Origin: a bacterium
Lineage (GTDB): Bacteria; Cyanobacteriota; Vampirovibrionia; Vampirovibrionales; Vampirovibrionaceae
DNA length: 64,000 nt
Assembly (NCBI GenBank): GCA_030429585.1
Contig: JAUIEU010000001.1
Coordinates: forward strand, 739,994 to 803,993
Direction: 5' to 3'
This document shows positions 43,146-51,574 of the stretch, in pieces (position 1 is the stretch's first letter; each line of letters opens with the position of its first letter). A program made the position numbers and the translations under genes. The notes under the pieces were generated by a model. The model was given only the letters and a program-made list of their open reading frames with translations. It was not told the origin of the DNA and made no database searches.

Positions 43146-43358
43146 TTATGCCGCCCCCTTATCTTTGGCCTGTTCAATAGCGGTGATAACATCACCAATC
43201 GAGCAACCAAGGGCTTTTGCGAGTTGCTTGGCTTGTAAGGCTTTAGGAGTACCTTGGCCAGCTTCCCACCGTAAAATGGTTTTACGTGCAACCCCAATTA
43301 AAGCGGCAAGCTTCTCTTGGGATAACTTTTTTGAAAGGCGTAAATTTGTAAGTGTCAT
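43146..43358 (-). CDS. Cro-like XRE repressor
   Basis: 70 residues from ATG 43358. The helix-turn-helix is clear: LRLSKKLSQEKLAALIGVAR and KTILRWEAGQGTPKALQAKQ. A GTG at 43382 and an ATG at 43373 are in frame, but they lie at or very near the predicted transcription start, so the third start is preferred. Divergent from the CI-type repressor with operator-like repeats between, the standard lysogeny switch layout. Confidence 0.82.
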   Translation of the reverse strand: MTLTNLRLSKKLSQEKLAALIGVARKTILRWEAGQGTPKALQAKQLAKALGCSIGDVITAIEQAKDKGAA

Positions 43359-43376
43359 TAATGTATGTTCCATATA

Positions 43377-43449
43377 TGTCACACTAATAATATATGTGAC
43401 ACTTTTGGAACTGTCAATAGTTGACCTTTAAATTTTAAGAATTGTGACA
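43377..43449. promoter_or_regulatory. Cro/CI operator region
   Basis: Half-site TGTCACA occurs at 43377 and its complement TGTGACA at 43395 and 43443. A perfect palindrome GTCAA-TAG-TTGAC lies at 43413-43425. One half-site overlaps the leftward promoter. These suit repressor binding between divergent genes. Confidence 0.6.
43389..43417 (-). promoter_or_regulatory. Leftward early promoter (cro operon)
   Basis: A consensus -35 TTGACA (43417-43412) and -10 TATATT (43394-43389) with a 17-bp spacer. The spacer contains TGTCACA. Predicted start at about 43382. Confidence 0.8.
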
Positions 43450-44106
43450 ATAATGTCTCATATGACACATTTTGGTGACCAACTAACTAAACACTTAGAA
43501 AGTGTTGGAATAAGCCCGTATCGCTTGGCCATTGAGACTAAGCAAAGTAGTTCTTTGGTATATAAGGTAATTAATGGGCAGCGGCTACCTTCGGATGGGT
43601 TTATTGACGCGTTGGCTAAATATAAAGAGTTAAAAGCGAATGAGGGCTTACTAAAGCAGTGGCGGGCAACTGACGAATACCCTGAATTAGCCCAGCTACT
43701 AGATAGCCCCCCAGCCTACGGCATGAGTGATACCGTTTCTGTGCCGCGTTATGAGCATTGTCCGGCTGGCCCCGGCTTATTTATGGATGAGCCAGAAGTG
43801 CTAGACCAATTCCCCGTACCTAAGAAGAATTGCCCTAACCCGCGGGGTAGTTACGCTGTTATTATCAAAGGCCATAGCATGAAGGGCGTTGTTAATGATG
43901 GCAGCACTATTGTTGTGGATACCGAGGCAATGACTAAAACAGGTGATGTGGTACTAGCATGGGTGAACGGTGAATGTACTTGTAAGCGGCTAGCCGATAG
44001 GGCGGATGGTTTATGGCTAGAGCCTGCCAATAAGCGGTTTAAAGCGTTTAAAGTGGATGATGATACTGTATTCCATAAGGTGGTGTATGCCGCCCAACCT
44101 TTATAG
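43444..44106 (+). CDS. CI/LexA-type prophage repressor with S24 peptidase domain
   Basis: 220 residues from GTG 43444 (or ATG 43453). N-terminal helix-turn-helix (SPYRLAIETKQSSSLVYKVI). C-terminal S24 domain with nucleophile S145 (KGHSMKG) and K181 (CTCKRLAD). An Ala-Gly pair in EHCPAGPG is a candidate self-cleavage site. It would hold the prophage silent and be cleaved when RecA is activated by DNA damage. It reads rightward toward attR, opposite to cro. Confidence 0.9.
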   Translation: MTIMSHMTHFGDQLTKHLESVGISPYRLAIETKQSSSLVYKVINGQRLPSDGFIDALAKYKELKANEGLLKQWRATDEYPELAQLLDSPPAYGMSDTVSVPRYEHCPAGPGLFMDEPEVLDQFPVPKKNCPNPRGSYAVIIKGHSMKGVVNDGSTIVVDTEAMTKTGDVVLAWVNGECTCKRLADRADGLWLEPANKRFKAFKVDDDTVFHKVVYAAQPL

Positions 44107-44116
44107 GGGAGCTTTT

Positions 44117-44560
44117 ATGCGCTGGTTATTAATTTTAGCGGTGATGCTATGCCAAACGGGGTGGGCAGATACATTTGAAGAATTAAAGTCACAGTATGAT
44201 GCTGCTTCTACCCTTGAAGAGAAAAAGGTGTTATCGAACCAAATATTCTGCTTAAACAATTTTGAATCGTCTTTATGTAATAAAGACTTGCTACCCCCAG
44301 AGGCTACCTTAAAAATCAAAAATGAATTAGAAACAAGGCAACGGAGACAAAACTTAGAAGCGCGCATTGCACAACAGCAAGAAATACAGCGCCAACAAGA
44401 GGCTATTAACGAATACAATAGAAGAGCTAGACGGAATTCAATATTTAGGGCACTTGGGCAGGGGTTAATGAATTCCTCCTCTCCGCCAGCTCCTCCCACT
44501 CGGCAACAAACCACTATTTGTAACCCAATTGGCAATTCAGTATGGTGTAGAAACTACTAA
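44117..44560 (+). CDS. Secreted small protein, likely prophage moron
   Basis: 147 residues from ATG 44117 behind AGGGGAG. A signal peptide RWLLILAVMLCQTGWA is followed by a helical Gln/Arg-rich body (RIAQQQEIQRQQEAINEYN) and a Cys-containing end (TICNPIGNSVWCRNY). The mature protein has four Cys, possibly two disulphides. It is 10 bp downstream of the repressor on the same strand and may be expressed in the lysogen. Confidence 0.7.
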   Translation: MRWLLILAVMLCQTGWADTFEELKSQYDAASTLEEKKVLSNQIFCLNNFESSLCNKDLLPPEATLKIKNELETRQRRQNLEARIAQQQEIQRQQEAINEYNRRARRNSIFRALGQGLMNSSSPPAPPTRQQTTICNPIGNSVWCRNY

Positions 44561-44634
44561 ATTTGAGGGACAGCGAGTAAGTGACCCTTTAAAAAAGTTC
44601 AATCATAGTCTTATCAAAGGGCCTGTAGGTGAGG

Positions 44635-44683
44635 TGCTTTGCACGCAGAAGGTCGCAAGTTCGATTCTTGTCGCCTCCACCAT
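44635..44683 (+). repeat. attR (49-bp core)
   Basis: Second copy of the tRNA-Ala 3' part, matching 6247-6295 at 47 of 49 positions. It retains CCA but lacks the 5' half of the tRNA. The two differences restore a T-stem pair (A-T instead of G-C). Confidence 0.93.
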
Positions 44684-44700
44684 ATTTACCGAACAAACCC

Positions 44701-44720
44701 ACAGGCCAGCCTTGGCCTGT
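44701..44720 (+). other. Perfect hairpin just outside attR
   Basis: ACAGGCCA-GCCT-TGGCCTGT, an 8-bp stem with a 4-nt loop. Before integration it would have followed the tRNA by about 18 bp, so it may be the original tRNA 3' processing or termination hairpin. No T-tract follows. Confidence 0.45.
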
Positions 44721-44911
44721 AATGGGCCCCTATAATAGGCGTTATCGCTATAAATTAAAGCCCGTCAAAAGCAAGCATGCCCCCCTGTCATACAAGGCTA
44801 GTCTGCTTTATGCGCAAAGTAACAGTATTGTTATAATAATTGTTTTTAAAGGCTAATTTGCCGATACCCTCTTTCTACCCCTAGCATTAAACGTACTTAA
44901 AAGAGGCTTCT

Positions 44912-45175
44912 ATGAAACTATCCCGACCCTCCAGCCGTGGCCAAAACCTAGTGGAATACGGCCTAGCGATTGTTATCGTAGCCGTTGCCTCTATTAACGC
45001 CTTACAGCACGTTGCTACTGCCATGAATGACTCCTTACACGGCATGTCCGCCGATCTTAACGCTGGTTCAGAAGCAACAGCAGCCGCCTGCAAAGTTGCT
45101 AACTGTGGTGACGGTGGCGGAAACGGCAACGTAGGCGATGAAAATGGCGTAGGACACACACAAGGCGGCACATAA
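44912..45175 (+). CDS. Flp/Fap-type (type IVb) pilin 1
   Basis: 87 residues. Flp prepilin signature: basic leader SRPSSRG, cleavage after Gly, then QNLVEYGLAIVIVAVASIN with Glu+5 and Tyr+6 of the mature form. The C-terminus is Gly/Asn-rich with two Cys. Forms thin adhesive pili assembled by the Tad apparatus, which is not in this window. First of three tandem paralogues directly outside attR. Confidence 0.85.
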   Translation: MKLSRPSSRGQNLVEYGLAIVIVAVASINALQHVATAMNDSLHGMSADLNAGSEATAAACKVANCGDGGGNGNVGDENGVGHTQGGT

Positions 45176-45223
45176 AAGAAAATTAGCGCTTACTAAACCA
45201 TTTACTATAGTTAGGTACTAACC

Positions 45224-45598
45224 ATGTTAAACCAACACAAAAGCAACCGCGGGCAAAATCTAGTAGAATACGGCCTAGTGCTAGTACTCGTAAGCCTTGC
45301 CTCTATTAGTGCCTTGCAACAAGTATCCACCTCGCTTAGCAGCCAACTTGGTGATAGTTCCAACGAGCTAGATAGCATATCCGCTCCCTCAACTTCCGGC
45401 GGGAACGGAAGTGGCGGTATTACCGGAAGTGGTGGTATTGGCCATATTGGGCAAGGGCCCGGTGGCGGCACCCTAGGTATGGGTAACGCCTCCAGCGAAA
45501 CAGGCGGTTCCACCTGTCGAGTTGGTGGTTGCGGCGGCAACAACGGTGGGCCAACAGGTGACCCTACCGGTAACACGGGCGGGCAACTAAGTAACTAA
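45224..45598 (+). CDS. Flp/Fap-type pilin 2
   Basis: 124 residues. HKSNRG leader, then QNLVEYGLVLVLVSLASISA. The C-terminal 65 residues are a Gly/Ser/Thr-rich, flexible tail with two Cys near the end. Longer than usual Flp pilins. Tandem with pilins 1 and 3. Confidence 0.85.
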   Translation: MLNQHKSNRGQNLVEYGLVLVLVSLASISALQQVSTSLSSQLGDSSNELDSISAPSTSGGNGSGGITGSGGIGHIGQGPGGGTLGMGNASSETGGSTCRVGGCGGNNGGPTGDPTGNTGGQLSN

Positions 45599-45634
45599 CA
45601 AGCTTATACCCTAACAAGGTATCTTATTTTTATT

Positions 45635-45853
45635 ATGGCAGACAAACGGAAGCAACGAGGCCAAAGCCTTGTAGAATATGCATTAATTCTGGCACTGGTA
45701 TCCGTGGCAGGCATTAGCGCATTGCAAGCGCTAAGCAGCCAAGTGGGTGGCACCTTTGAAGGAATTATCGCCGGCCTAGACAGCGCCACAACAGAAACCA
45801 CCGCGACCCCAGGCATGGCACCGCCACCACCACCACCGCCACCTATGCCCTAA
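45635..45853 (+). CDS. Flp/Fap-type pilin 3
   Basis: 72 residues. DKRKQRG leader, then QSLVEYALILALVSVAGISA. Ends in a Pro-rich tail (GMAPPPPPPPPMP). More diverged than the other two; lacks Cys. May be a minor pilin. Confidence 0.85.
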   Translation: MADKRKQRGQSLVEYALILALVSVAGISALQALSSQVGGTFEGIIAGLDSATTETTATPGMAPPPPPPPPMP

Positions 45854-45863
45854 TTAAATACAA

Positions 45864-48482
45864 CTAAAACAAATTAAGCTGAGGCACATCCGTTGGGGTT
45901 GTATCAGTACCGGGCTTTGCTGTGCGCAGGCTAGCCGTGGCTTGCCCTAAGCGATTAAGCAACGCATTGGCCCGTTGCACTACCTTGGGGGGCAGTCCCG
46001 CCATTTTGGCCACGTGCACGCCGTAACTTTTTTGGGCAGTGCCCGGTTCTACCTTGTGCAAAAAAGCTACTTCTAGCCCTGTCGCTGTTTCGGTTTCTGC
46101 AATGCCTACCCGTACATTTTGAATGCCCGGAAATTTAGACTCTAAGGCGTTTAACTCGTGGTAGTGGGTAGCAAATAACGTACGCGCCCCTAGGTGGTTC
46201 ACCATAAATTCTGTCACGCTTTGGGCAATGGCAATGCCATCGCTGGTGCTGGTACCACGGCCTACTTCATCTAGCAATACCAAGCTGCGCTGGGTAGCCC
46301 CGTGCATAATTTGGGCGGTTTCCTGCATTTCTACCATAAAGGTACTTTGTCCACTGCTTAAATCATCCATGGCGCCAATGCGAGTAAATACGGCATCTAC
46401 CATGCCAATGCGGGCATATTCTGCCGGCACAAAGCTGCCCATTTGCGCCATTAATACAATTAAAGCCACCTGCCGCATATAGGTAGATTTACCCGCCATG
46501 TTAGGGCCCGTGATGAGTTGAAATTGCGGCACCAGCGGATGGTGATTAGGATTAGCCGATAGGTGACAATGGTTGGCCACATAGGTACCCATGGGTACCA
46601 CAGTTTCTACCACTGGGTGGCGACCATCTTGGATTTGGACTTCTAACGAATCATCCAGTTGTGGCTTGGTGTAATGGCGTTCTACCGCGACGCTAGCAAA
46701 ACTCGCCAACACATCCAGCCGAGCCACTTGGCGGGCCAGCGTTAACATATCTGGGGCAAAGGCGGTTAATCGGTGGCGCAATTCGATAAATAAATTATAT
46801 TCCAGCGTTAACTGCTCATCGGTAACGCTCAACACGCGTTGCTCGCGTTCTTTTAGCAGCTCGGTGGTAAAGCGCTCTACATTCGTTAGGGTCTGTTTAC
46901 GGGTGTAATCGTCTGGCGCGTTAGCCGCCTGCCCCCGCGAAATTTCTATAAAAAAGCCAAAGGCATTATTGTGGCTAACTTTTAACGTTTTAATGCCGGT
47001 GCGTTCGCGTTCACTATCTTGGTAATCACTCAACCATTGTTGCTGGTCGGCCACAAGCGAGCGAAATTCATCCAACTGGGCATGATAACCCGGTTTAAAA
47101 ATGCCGCCTTCTTGCAAGGTTATAGGGGCCGCATCATCTATCGCCGCTTCAATATCGGTAAGTAACGCAAACACCTGTTGGGGCAGGGTATGTAGGCAGC
47201 TTAAATAGCTAGCGCCCAACGGTTTTAGCGCATTAGACATAGCCGGTAGCTGTTGGATACTATTTTTAAGAGCCAGCAAATCTCGTGGGGCCACTTGGCC
47301 GTTGCGAAGGCGCACGGCTAAGCGTTCCATATCGTACACACGGGGCAAACATTGGCCCAAGGTGCTACGAACACTAGGGTGCTGGGTCAGTTCATCCACT
47401 GCGTCTAGGCGGCGCTGAATTTCTAGCCGGTTTTTTAGGGGCTGGCTAATCCATGTACGCAATAGCCGCCCACCCATACTGGTGTGGGTGGCATCTAACA
47501 CGCTGCACAAGCTGCCTTGGTATTGGCCGGTACGCACCGTCGCCAACAATTCTAAGTTTCGGCGCGCTGCCACATTTAGCAGCACCGCATCATCTAGCGT
47601 GTAGGTGTGGAGTTGCTCGAACGTGGGAGCCGATTGCGGAAATTGCCCAAGCAGCGTATGAGACATAGCACCCGCTGCTAATTTGGCCTGTGGCCAGTTA
47701 TCTAAGCCCAAGCCTTCGGTAGCAGTGGTATTAAACACCCGGCACAAGGCCGCATCACTACCCATGGTATCCATGGCTTCTGGCAGTAACGGCGTGCAAG
47801 AGTAGTTATTAGCAATAGCATCTGGCAGGGCTACCACCCATTCGTCCACGCCTTCTAGCACATGGCGGCGTTCTTTACGGCGCGGGCCAAGTACTTCTCG
47901 TGGGTTTAGGCGCTGTAACTCGCTCAATAATTGGTCTTCGTTTAGCTGTGTAGCGCAAAAGGTTTCGGTAGATAAATCGCAATACGCTAGGCCCCACACG
48001 GTGGGCTGTTTTTTATTAGGCGGCATAACCGCAGCTAAGTAGGTTTGCTCGCAGGCGGTTAGCAAGCTATCGTCTGTTACGGTACCGGGCGACAGCACGC
48101 GGGTCACTTTTCGTTCTACCAAGCCCTTGGCTTGGGCCGGGTCTTCTACCTGTTGGCAAATGGCCACCCGAAAATTTTTGGCAAGCAGCCGCCCCAAATA
48201 CACATCTGCTTTATGGATAGGAATACCCGCCATAGGCACCTTGCCTAGTTTGCCGCCTTCGCGGGCGGTTAAGGTAATTTCTAAGGCGCGGGCAGCAATT
48301 AGGGCGTCTTCAAAAAAGGTTTCGTAAAATTCGCCCATTTGGTACAGCAATAACACACCGGGGTGCTGGCGTTTAATCTCTAAAAACTGGCGCAACATAG
48401 GCGTAGCCAGCTCAATATCCGCCGTGGCAGAGGTTAGCGGCGGCGCCGAGGGTAAGGTTTTTTCTGTCTCTGTTAGGGGCAC
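45864..48482 (-). CDS. mutS: DNA mismatch repair protein MutS
   Basis: 872 residues, normal length. Mismatch-binding domain I with the GEFYETFFEDA motif, connector, lever and clamp regions, and the ATPase with GPNMAGKSTYMRQ, LVLLDEVGRGTSTSDG and TLFATHYHELN. Recognises mispairs and starts repair with MutL (not in window). The stop is 11 bp from the end of pilin 3 on the other strand; the genes converge. Confidence 0.98.
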   Translation of the reverse strand: MPLTETEKTLPSAPPLTSATADIELATPMLRQFLEIKRQHPGVLLLYQMGEFYETFFEDALIAARALEITLTAREGGKLGKVPMAGIPIHKADVYLGRLLAKNFRVAICQQVEDPAQAKGLVERKVTRVLSPGTVTDDSLLTACEQTYLAAVMPPNKKQPTVWGLAYCDLSTETFCATQLNEDQLLSELQRLNPREVLGPRRKERRHVLEGVDEWVVALPDAIANNYSCTPLLPEAMDTMGSDAALCRVFNTTATEGLGLDNWPQAKLAAGAMSHTLLGQFPQSAPTFEQLHTYTLDDAVLLNVAARRNLELLATVRTGQYQGSLCSVLDATHTSMGGRLLRTWISQPLKNRLEIQRRLDAVDELTQHPSVRSTLGQCLPRVYDMERLAVRLRNGQVAPRDLLALKNSIQQLPAMSNALKPLGASYLSCLHTLPQQVFALLTDIEAAIDDAAPITLQEGGIFKPGYHAQLDEFRSLVADQQQWLSDYQDSERERTGIKTLKVSHNNAFGFFIEISRGQAANAPDDYTRKQTLTNVERFTTELLKEREQRVLSVTDEQLTLEYNLFIELRHRLTAFAPDMLTLARQVARLDVLASFASVAVERHYTKPQLDDSLEVQIQDGRHPVVETVVPMGTYVANHCHLSANPNHHPLVPQFQLITGPNMAGKSTYMRQVALIVLMAQMGSFVPAEYARIGMVDAVFTRIGAMDDLSSGQSTFMVEMQETAQIMHGATQRSLVLLDEVGRGTSTSDGIAIAQSVTEFMVNHLGARTLFATHYHELNALESKFPGIQNVRVGIAETETATGLEVAFLHKVEPGTAQKSYGVHVAKMAGLPPKVVQRANALLNRLGQATASLRTAKPGTDTTPTDVPQLNLF

Positions 48483-48583
48483 AGTGGGGGCTCATCTATC
48501 CAGTACAACCAGCCCATATGGTAGCAAAGGCTAGCCACTGGGTTTAGCAATCCACGTTAAATTGTTGCCCGGTGTTACAGAAT

Positions 48584-49570
48584 CTACGCAGGCATGCTGG
48601 TAATATTTAGCCTGTCCATTAGCGCCTTATCCATTTCTGGCTGGGGGTTATCCGCCGTTAGCAAGGTATCGCCATAAAAAATAGAATTGGCGCCGGCAAA
48701 AAAGCACCACGCTTGCCATGTATCATCCATGGTTTCGCGGCCTGCGGATAAACGCACCATGCTTTTGGGCATACTAATGCGGGCCACCGCCACCAAACGG
48801 ATAAACTCAAAGGGGTCAACTTTTTGGTTGTCCGCCAATGGGGTACCTTCTATGGGCATTAGTAAGTTTAGCGGCACAGATTCCGGCGGTTCGGCTAAAT
48901 TAGCAAGGGTATGAACCATCTCTAGCCGGTCGGTATCACTTTCGCCTAAGCCTAAAATACCGCCGCAGCATACATTAATGCCTGCGTCGCGCACTTTATT
49001 TAGCGTGGTTAGGCGGTCATCGTAGGTGCGGGTAGTAATAATTTCTTTGTAAAATTCTTCGCTGGTATCTAGGTTGTGATTGTAATAATCCAGCCCAGCC
49101 TCTTTCAGTTGCTCGGCTTGGCCATCTTCTAGTAGCCCCAGCGTCACACAGGTTTCTAGCCCCATGGCCTTAACACCGGCCACCATGTCTTTTACTTGCT
49201 CTAATTGGCCTTGGTTAGGCCCACGCCATGCGGCGCCCATGCAAAAGCGGGTTGCACCTTGTGCTTTAGCCGCTTTGGCCGCCGTCATTACCTCATCCAT
49301 GGGCATTAGGGGTTCGGTTTCTAGCCCGGTATTAAAGTGGGCCGATTGTGGGCAGTACGAGCAATCTTCCGGGCATTTACCGGTTTTAATGCTTAGCAAG
49401 GTGCTGTGCTGAACCTGATGCGGGTCAAAATTCTCTCGGTGCACTTGCTGGGCCTGAACCATCAAATCAAAAAATGGTAAATCGTATAACGCCTGCAAAT
49501 CGGCCATGGTCCATTTTTCGGCAGTGGTTTGGCTGGGTTTTGCAGGTGTTGGTGGGGCTTGCGTAGGCAT
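48584..49570 (-). CDS. bioB: Biotin synthase
   Basis: 328 residues from ATG 49570. Radical-SAM Cx3CxxC in [15 protein letters not shown]. Further family motifs are [18 protein letters not shown] and [10 protein letters not shown]. Inserts sulphur into dethiobiotin. An upstream in-frame extension exists but would overlap bioF, so the shorter start is used; no clear Shine-Dalgarno sequence. Divergent from bioF across 84 bp, so one control region probably serves both directions. No BirA box recognised. Confidence 0.93.
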   Translation of the reverse strand: MPTQAPPTPAKPSQTTAEKWTMADLQALYDLPFFDLMVQAQQVHRENFDPHQVQHSTLLSIKTGKCPEDCSYCPQSAHFNTGLETEPLMPMDEVMTAAKAAKAQGATRFCMGAAWRGPNQGQLEQVKDMVAGVKAMGLETCVTLGLLEDGQAEQLKEAGLDYYNHNLDTSEEFYKEIITTRTYDDRLTTLNKVRDAGINVCCGGILGLGESDTDRLEMVHTLANLAEPPESVPLNLLMPIEGTPLADNQKVDPFEFIRLVAVARISMPKSMVRLSAGRETMDDTWQAWCFFAGANSIFYGDTLLTADNPQPEMDKALMDRLNITSMPA

Positions 49571-49653
49571 AGTTGGGTAAATTCCGTATAAATGTAGATG
49601 ACCGGTGAGCGCTATTTTGCCACAATAAGAAGATAAATTCCCAGCACCGAGCC

Positions 49654-50847
49654 TTGTGCGTGACAACACCACCAACCACAACCCCTTGGCAGCCCTATGC
49701 CGATTACCTCGCCGCGCGTCAGGCCGAACAGCTTTACCGCCAATTACCTGAGTACCCTACAGCGTTACCCCTAAGCCGAGATTTTACCAGTAACGATTAT
49801 TTGGGCCTAAGCCAGCACCCGGCGGTTATTACCGCCATGCAGCAGGCCGCCAAACATTACGGCGCCGGGGGCACGGGTTCGCGGTTACTGTCTGGCAATC
49901 GACACGCGGTTTATACCGAGTTAGAAGAACGGATTGCCAGCAGCAAAGGGCAAGAATCTGCCCTGTTGTTTGCCAGCGGCTACCAATGCAACGCCACTGT
50001 ACTGCCTGCGCTACTTAATAAAAATATATTAGGATACGCCCCCGTGGTGCTGGCCGATAAACTTATCCATGCCAGTATGCTAAACGGGCTACTGGCTAGC
50101 GGTGTGGCTATAAAACGACACCCCCACAAAGATTACGCGGCCCTAGAAATGCGGCTAAAGCAGCACGCCCAAGCCAAACAACCCTGCTGGATAGTAACGG
50201 AATCCGTATTTAGCATGGATGGCGATACTGAAGACCTAGCCACCATCCAGCGCTTAGCCAAAAAATATAGCGCCTATGTGTATGTGGATGAAGCCCACGC
50301 CACCGGGCTATACGGACCGCAAGGCTATGGCTTAACCACCACCGTAGATTGGGGCAACGTGCCCTTAGTAACCATGGGCACCTTTAGCAAAACCCTAGGG
50401 GGGCAAGGCGCCTATGTGGCGTGTAATGCCATTGTTAAAGATTATTTGATAAATGCCTGTAGCGGCTTTGTGTACAGCACGGCCTTAAGCCCTGTACTGG
50501 CCGCCGGTGCGCTGGCTGCTTGGCAACTATTACCATCGCTTGGCGATGAACGCGACCGAGTACAGGCTATGGCCCAGCAACTCCGTAAGGGGCTAAACCA
50601 TTTATCCCTTCAAACAATCGAAGGCACCTCGCCTATAGTACCGGCCATTATGGGAGATGTTTCGGCCTTACTTGCTGCCAAACAAACGTTGCACCATGCC
50701 GGCGTTATGGTGGCTGGGATTCGGCCCCCAACGGTGCCCCATAATACTGCTAGGCTTAGGTTTAGCGTTACCGTGCATCATCAAGCATCGCACATCACCG
50801 ATGTTCTCGCTATAATGGCGGATATAGCCCCCTCCCTGACGCCCTGA
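49654..50847 (+). CDS. bioF: 8-amino-7-oxononanoate synthase
   Basis: 397 residues from TTG 49654 (or GTG 49660). PLP-dependent alpha-oxoamine synthase: [39 protein letters not shown] and the PLP lysine in [13 protein letters not shown]. Condenses pimeloyl-ACP and alanine. First gene of a five-gene rightward biotin operon. Confidence 0.95.
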   Translation: MCVTTPPTTTPWQPYADYLAARQAEQLYRQLPEYPTALPLSRDFTSNDYLGLSQHPAVITAMQQAAKHYGAGGTGSRLLSGNRHAVYTELEERIASSKGQESALLFASGYQCNATVLPALLNKNILGYAPVVLADKLIHASMLNGLLASGVAIKRHPHKDYAALEMRLKQHAQAKQPCWIVTESVFSMDGDTEDLATIQRLAKKYSAYVYVDEAHATGLYGPQGYGLTTTVDWGNVPLVTMGTFSKTLGGQGAYVACNAIVKDYLINACSGFVYSTALSPVLAAGALAAWQLLPSLGDERDRVQAMAQQLRKGLNHLSLQTIEGTSPIVPAIMGDVSALLAAKQTLHHAGVMVAGIRPPTVPHNTARLRFSVTVHHQASHITDVLAIMADIAPSLTP

Positions 50848-50857
50848 CCTACCCCTT

Positions 50858-51574
50858 ATGACGCCATCTTCACCTTCAACCGCTTGCCCGCCTACCCATA
50901 ATTTATCAGGCCTCGGCTTAGGCGATTTTCACTGGGTATGGAGCCACGGCTGGGCCTTAACGCCAGAGTACTGGCAGCCCATGAAAACTTACATCGAAAC
51001 CCACTACCCTACCGCCACCCACACGGTGTGGGACCACGGCTATTACAACAACCCTATTGAGCGAAGCACCCCAGAGACTGACCGCCCCACCATTGCCGTC
51101 TGTCACTCGCTTGGGTTTACCCATGCGGTGCAAAGCGGTTTTGCCTTTAACGCCATGGTGTGCCTGCAAGGCTTTACATGGTTTTGTTCGCCAGAAAAAG
51201 GCCTACCCGGCGTGCCCAAGGCCCAAATTGTAGGGCTAAAAGGCCTGTTTGCGGTAGTAACTAACCCCACCCCCCTTAAACCGTTTTTTAAAATGGCGGG
51301 CATAGATTTAACCACCACCGAAACGCTTAACCGCACCCAAGTACTGGCTGATTTGGATATGCTAGAAAAATGCCGCGTAGAGTGGCCAGAGTGCCCCGTG
51401 CTCACCATTACCAGCGATGATGACCTTATTGTACCCACCAAAATTACCGAATTTCAGGCCAGCAATGCCCCACAGGTAACGGTTAAAAAAATTAACGGTG
51501 TTAAGCATGCCCTTGGGTATTTGCAAGAAACAGGCGTCGTAGAAAGCATCGACCAATGGTTGGCCACCCAGTAG
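50858..51574 (+). CDS. Alpha/beta hydrolase, probable pimeloyl-ACP methyl ester esterase (BioH-type role)
   Basis: 238 residues. Catalytic triad: S84 in AVCHSLGF, an acid among D187-D189 (TSDDDLIVP) and H217 (GVKHALGY). The N-terminal WSHGWALTPEYW forms the oxyanion region. Its place between bioF and bioC strongly suggests it removes the methyl ester that BioC adds, the job done by BioH, BioG, BioK or BioJ elsewhere. It does not closely resemble E. coli BioH; a BioK- or BioG-like or new isoform is possible. It overlaps bioC by 19 bp. Confidence 0.75.
   Translation: MTPSSPSTACPPTHNLSGLGLGDFHWVWSHGWALTPEYWQPMKTYIETHYPTATHTVWDHGYYNNPIERSTPETDRPTIAVCHSLGFTHAVQSGFAFNAMVCLQGFTWFCSPEKGLPGVPKAQIVGLKGLFAVVTNPTPLKPFFKMAGIDLTTTETLNRTQVLADLDMLEKCRVEWPECPVLTITSDDDLIVPTKITEFQASNAPQVTVKKINGVKHALGYLQETGVVESIDQWLATQ

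Larger units (their letters stand above)
6247..44683. mobile_element. Intact temperate phage (prophage), podovirus-like
   Basis: About 38.4 kb bounded by 49-bp direct repeats of the tRNA-Ala 3' end. It contains integrase next to attL, a rightward virion and lysis module to about 32980, and a leftward early/replication operon to 43358. A Cro/CI switch and a moron lie next to attR. Terminase, portal, scaffold, coat, adaptor and fibre genes are present. No tape-measure, tube or sheath gene was recognised, which favours a short-tailed phage. All key genes look open, apart from a large terminase encoded by two overlapping genes. Confidence 0.92.

Noticed and set aside
44635-44683. Second functional tRNA-Ala
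   Set aside because: Only the 3' part is present; there is no D-arm or 5' acceptor strand, so it is an attachment remnant.
48584-49681. N-terminally extended bioB
   Set aside because: The extension would overlap the bioF start and shows no biotin synthase similarity; ATG 49570 fits the family.
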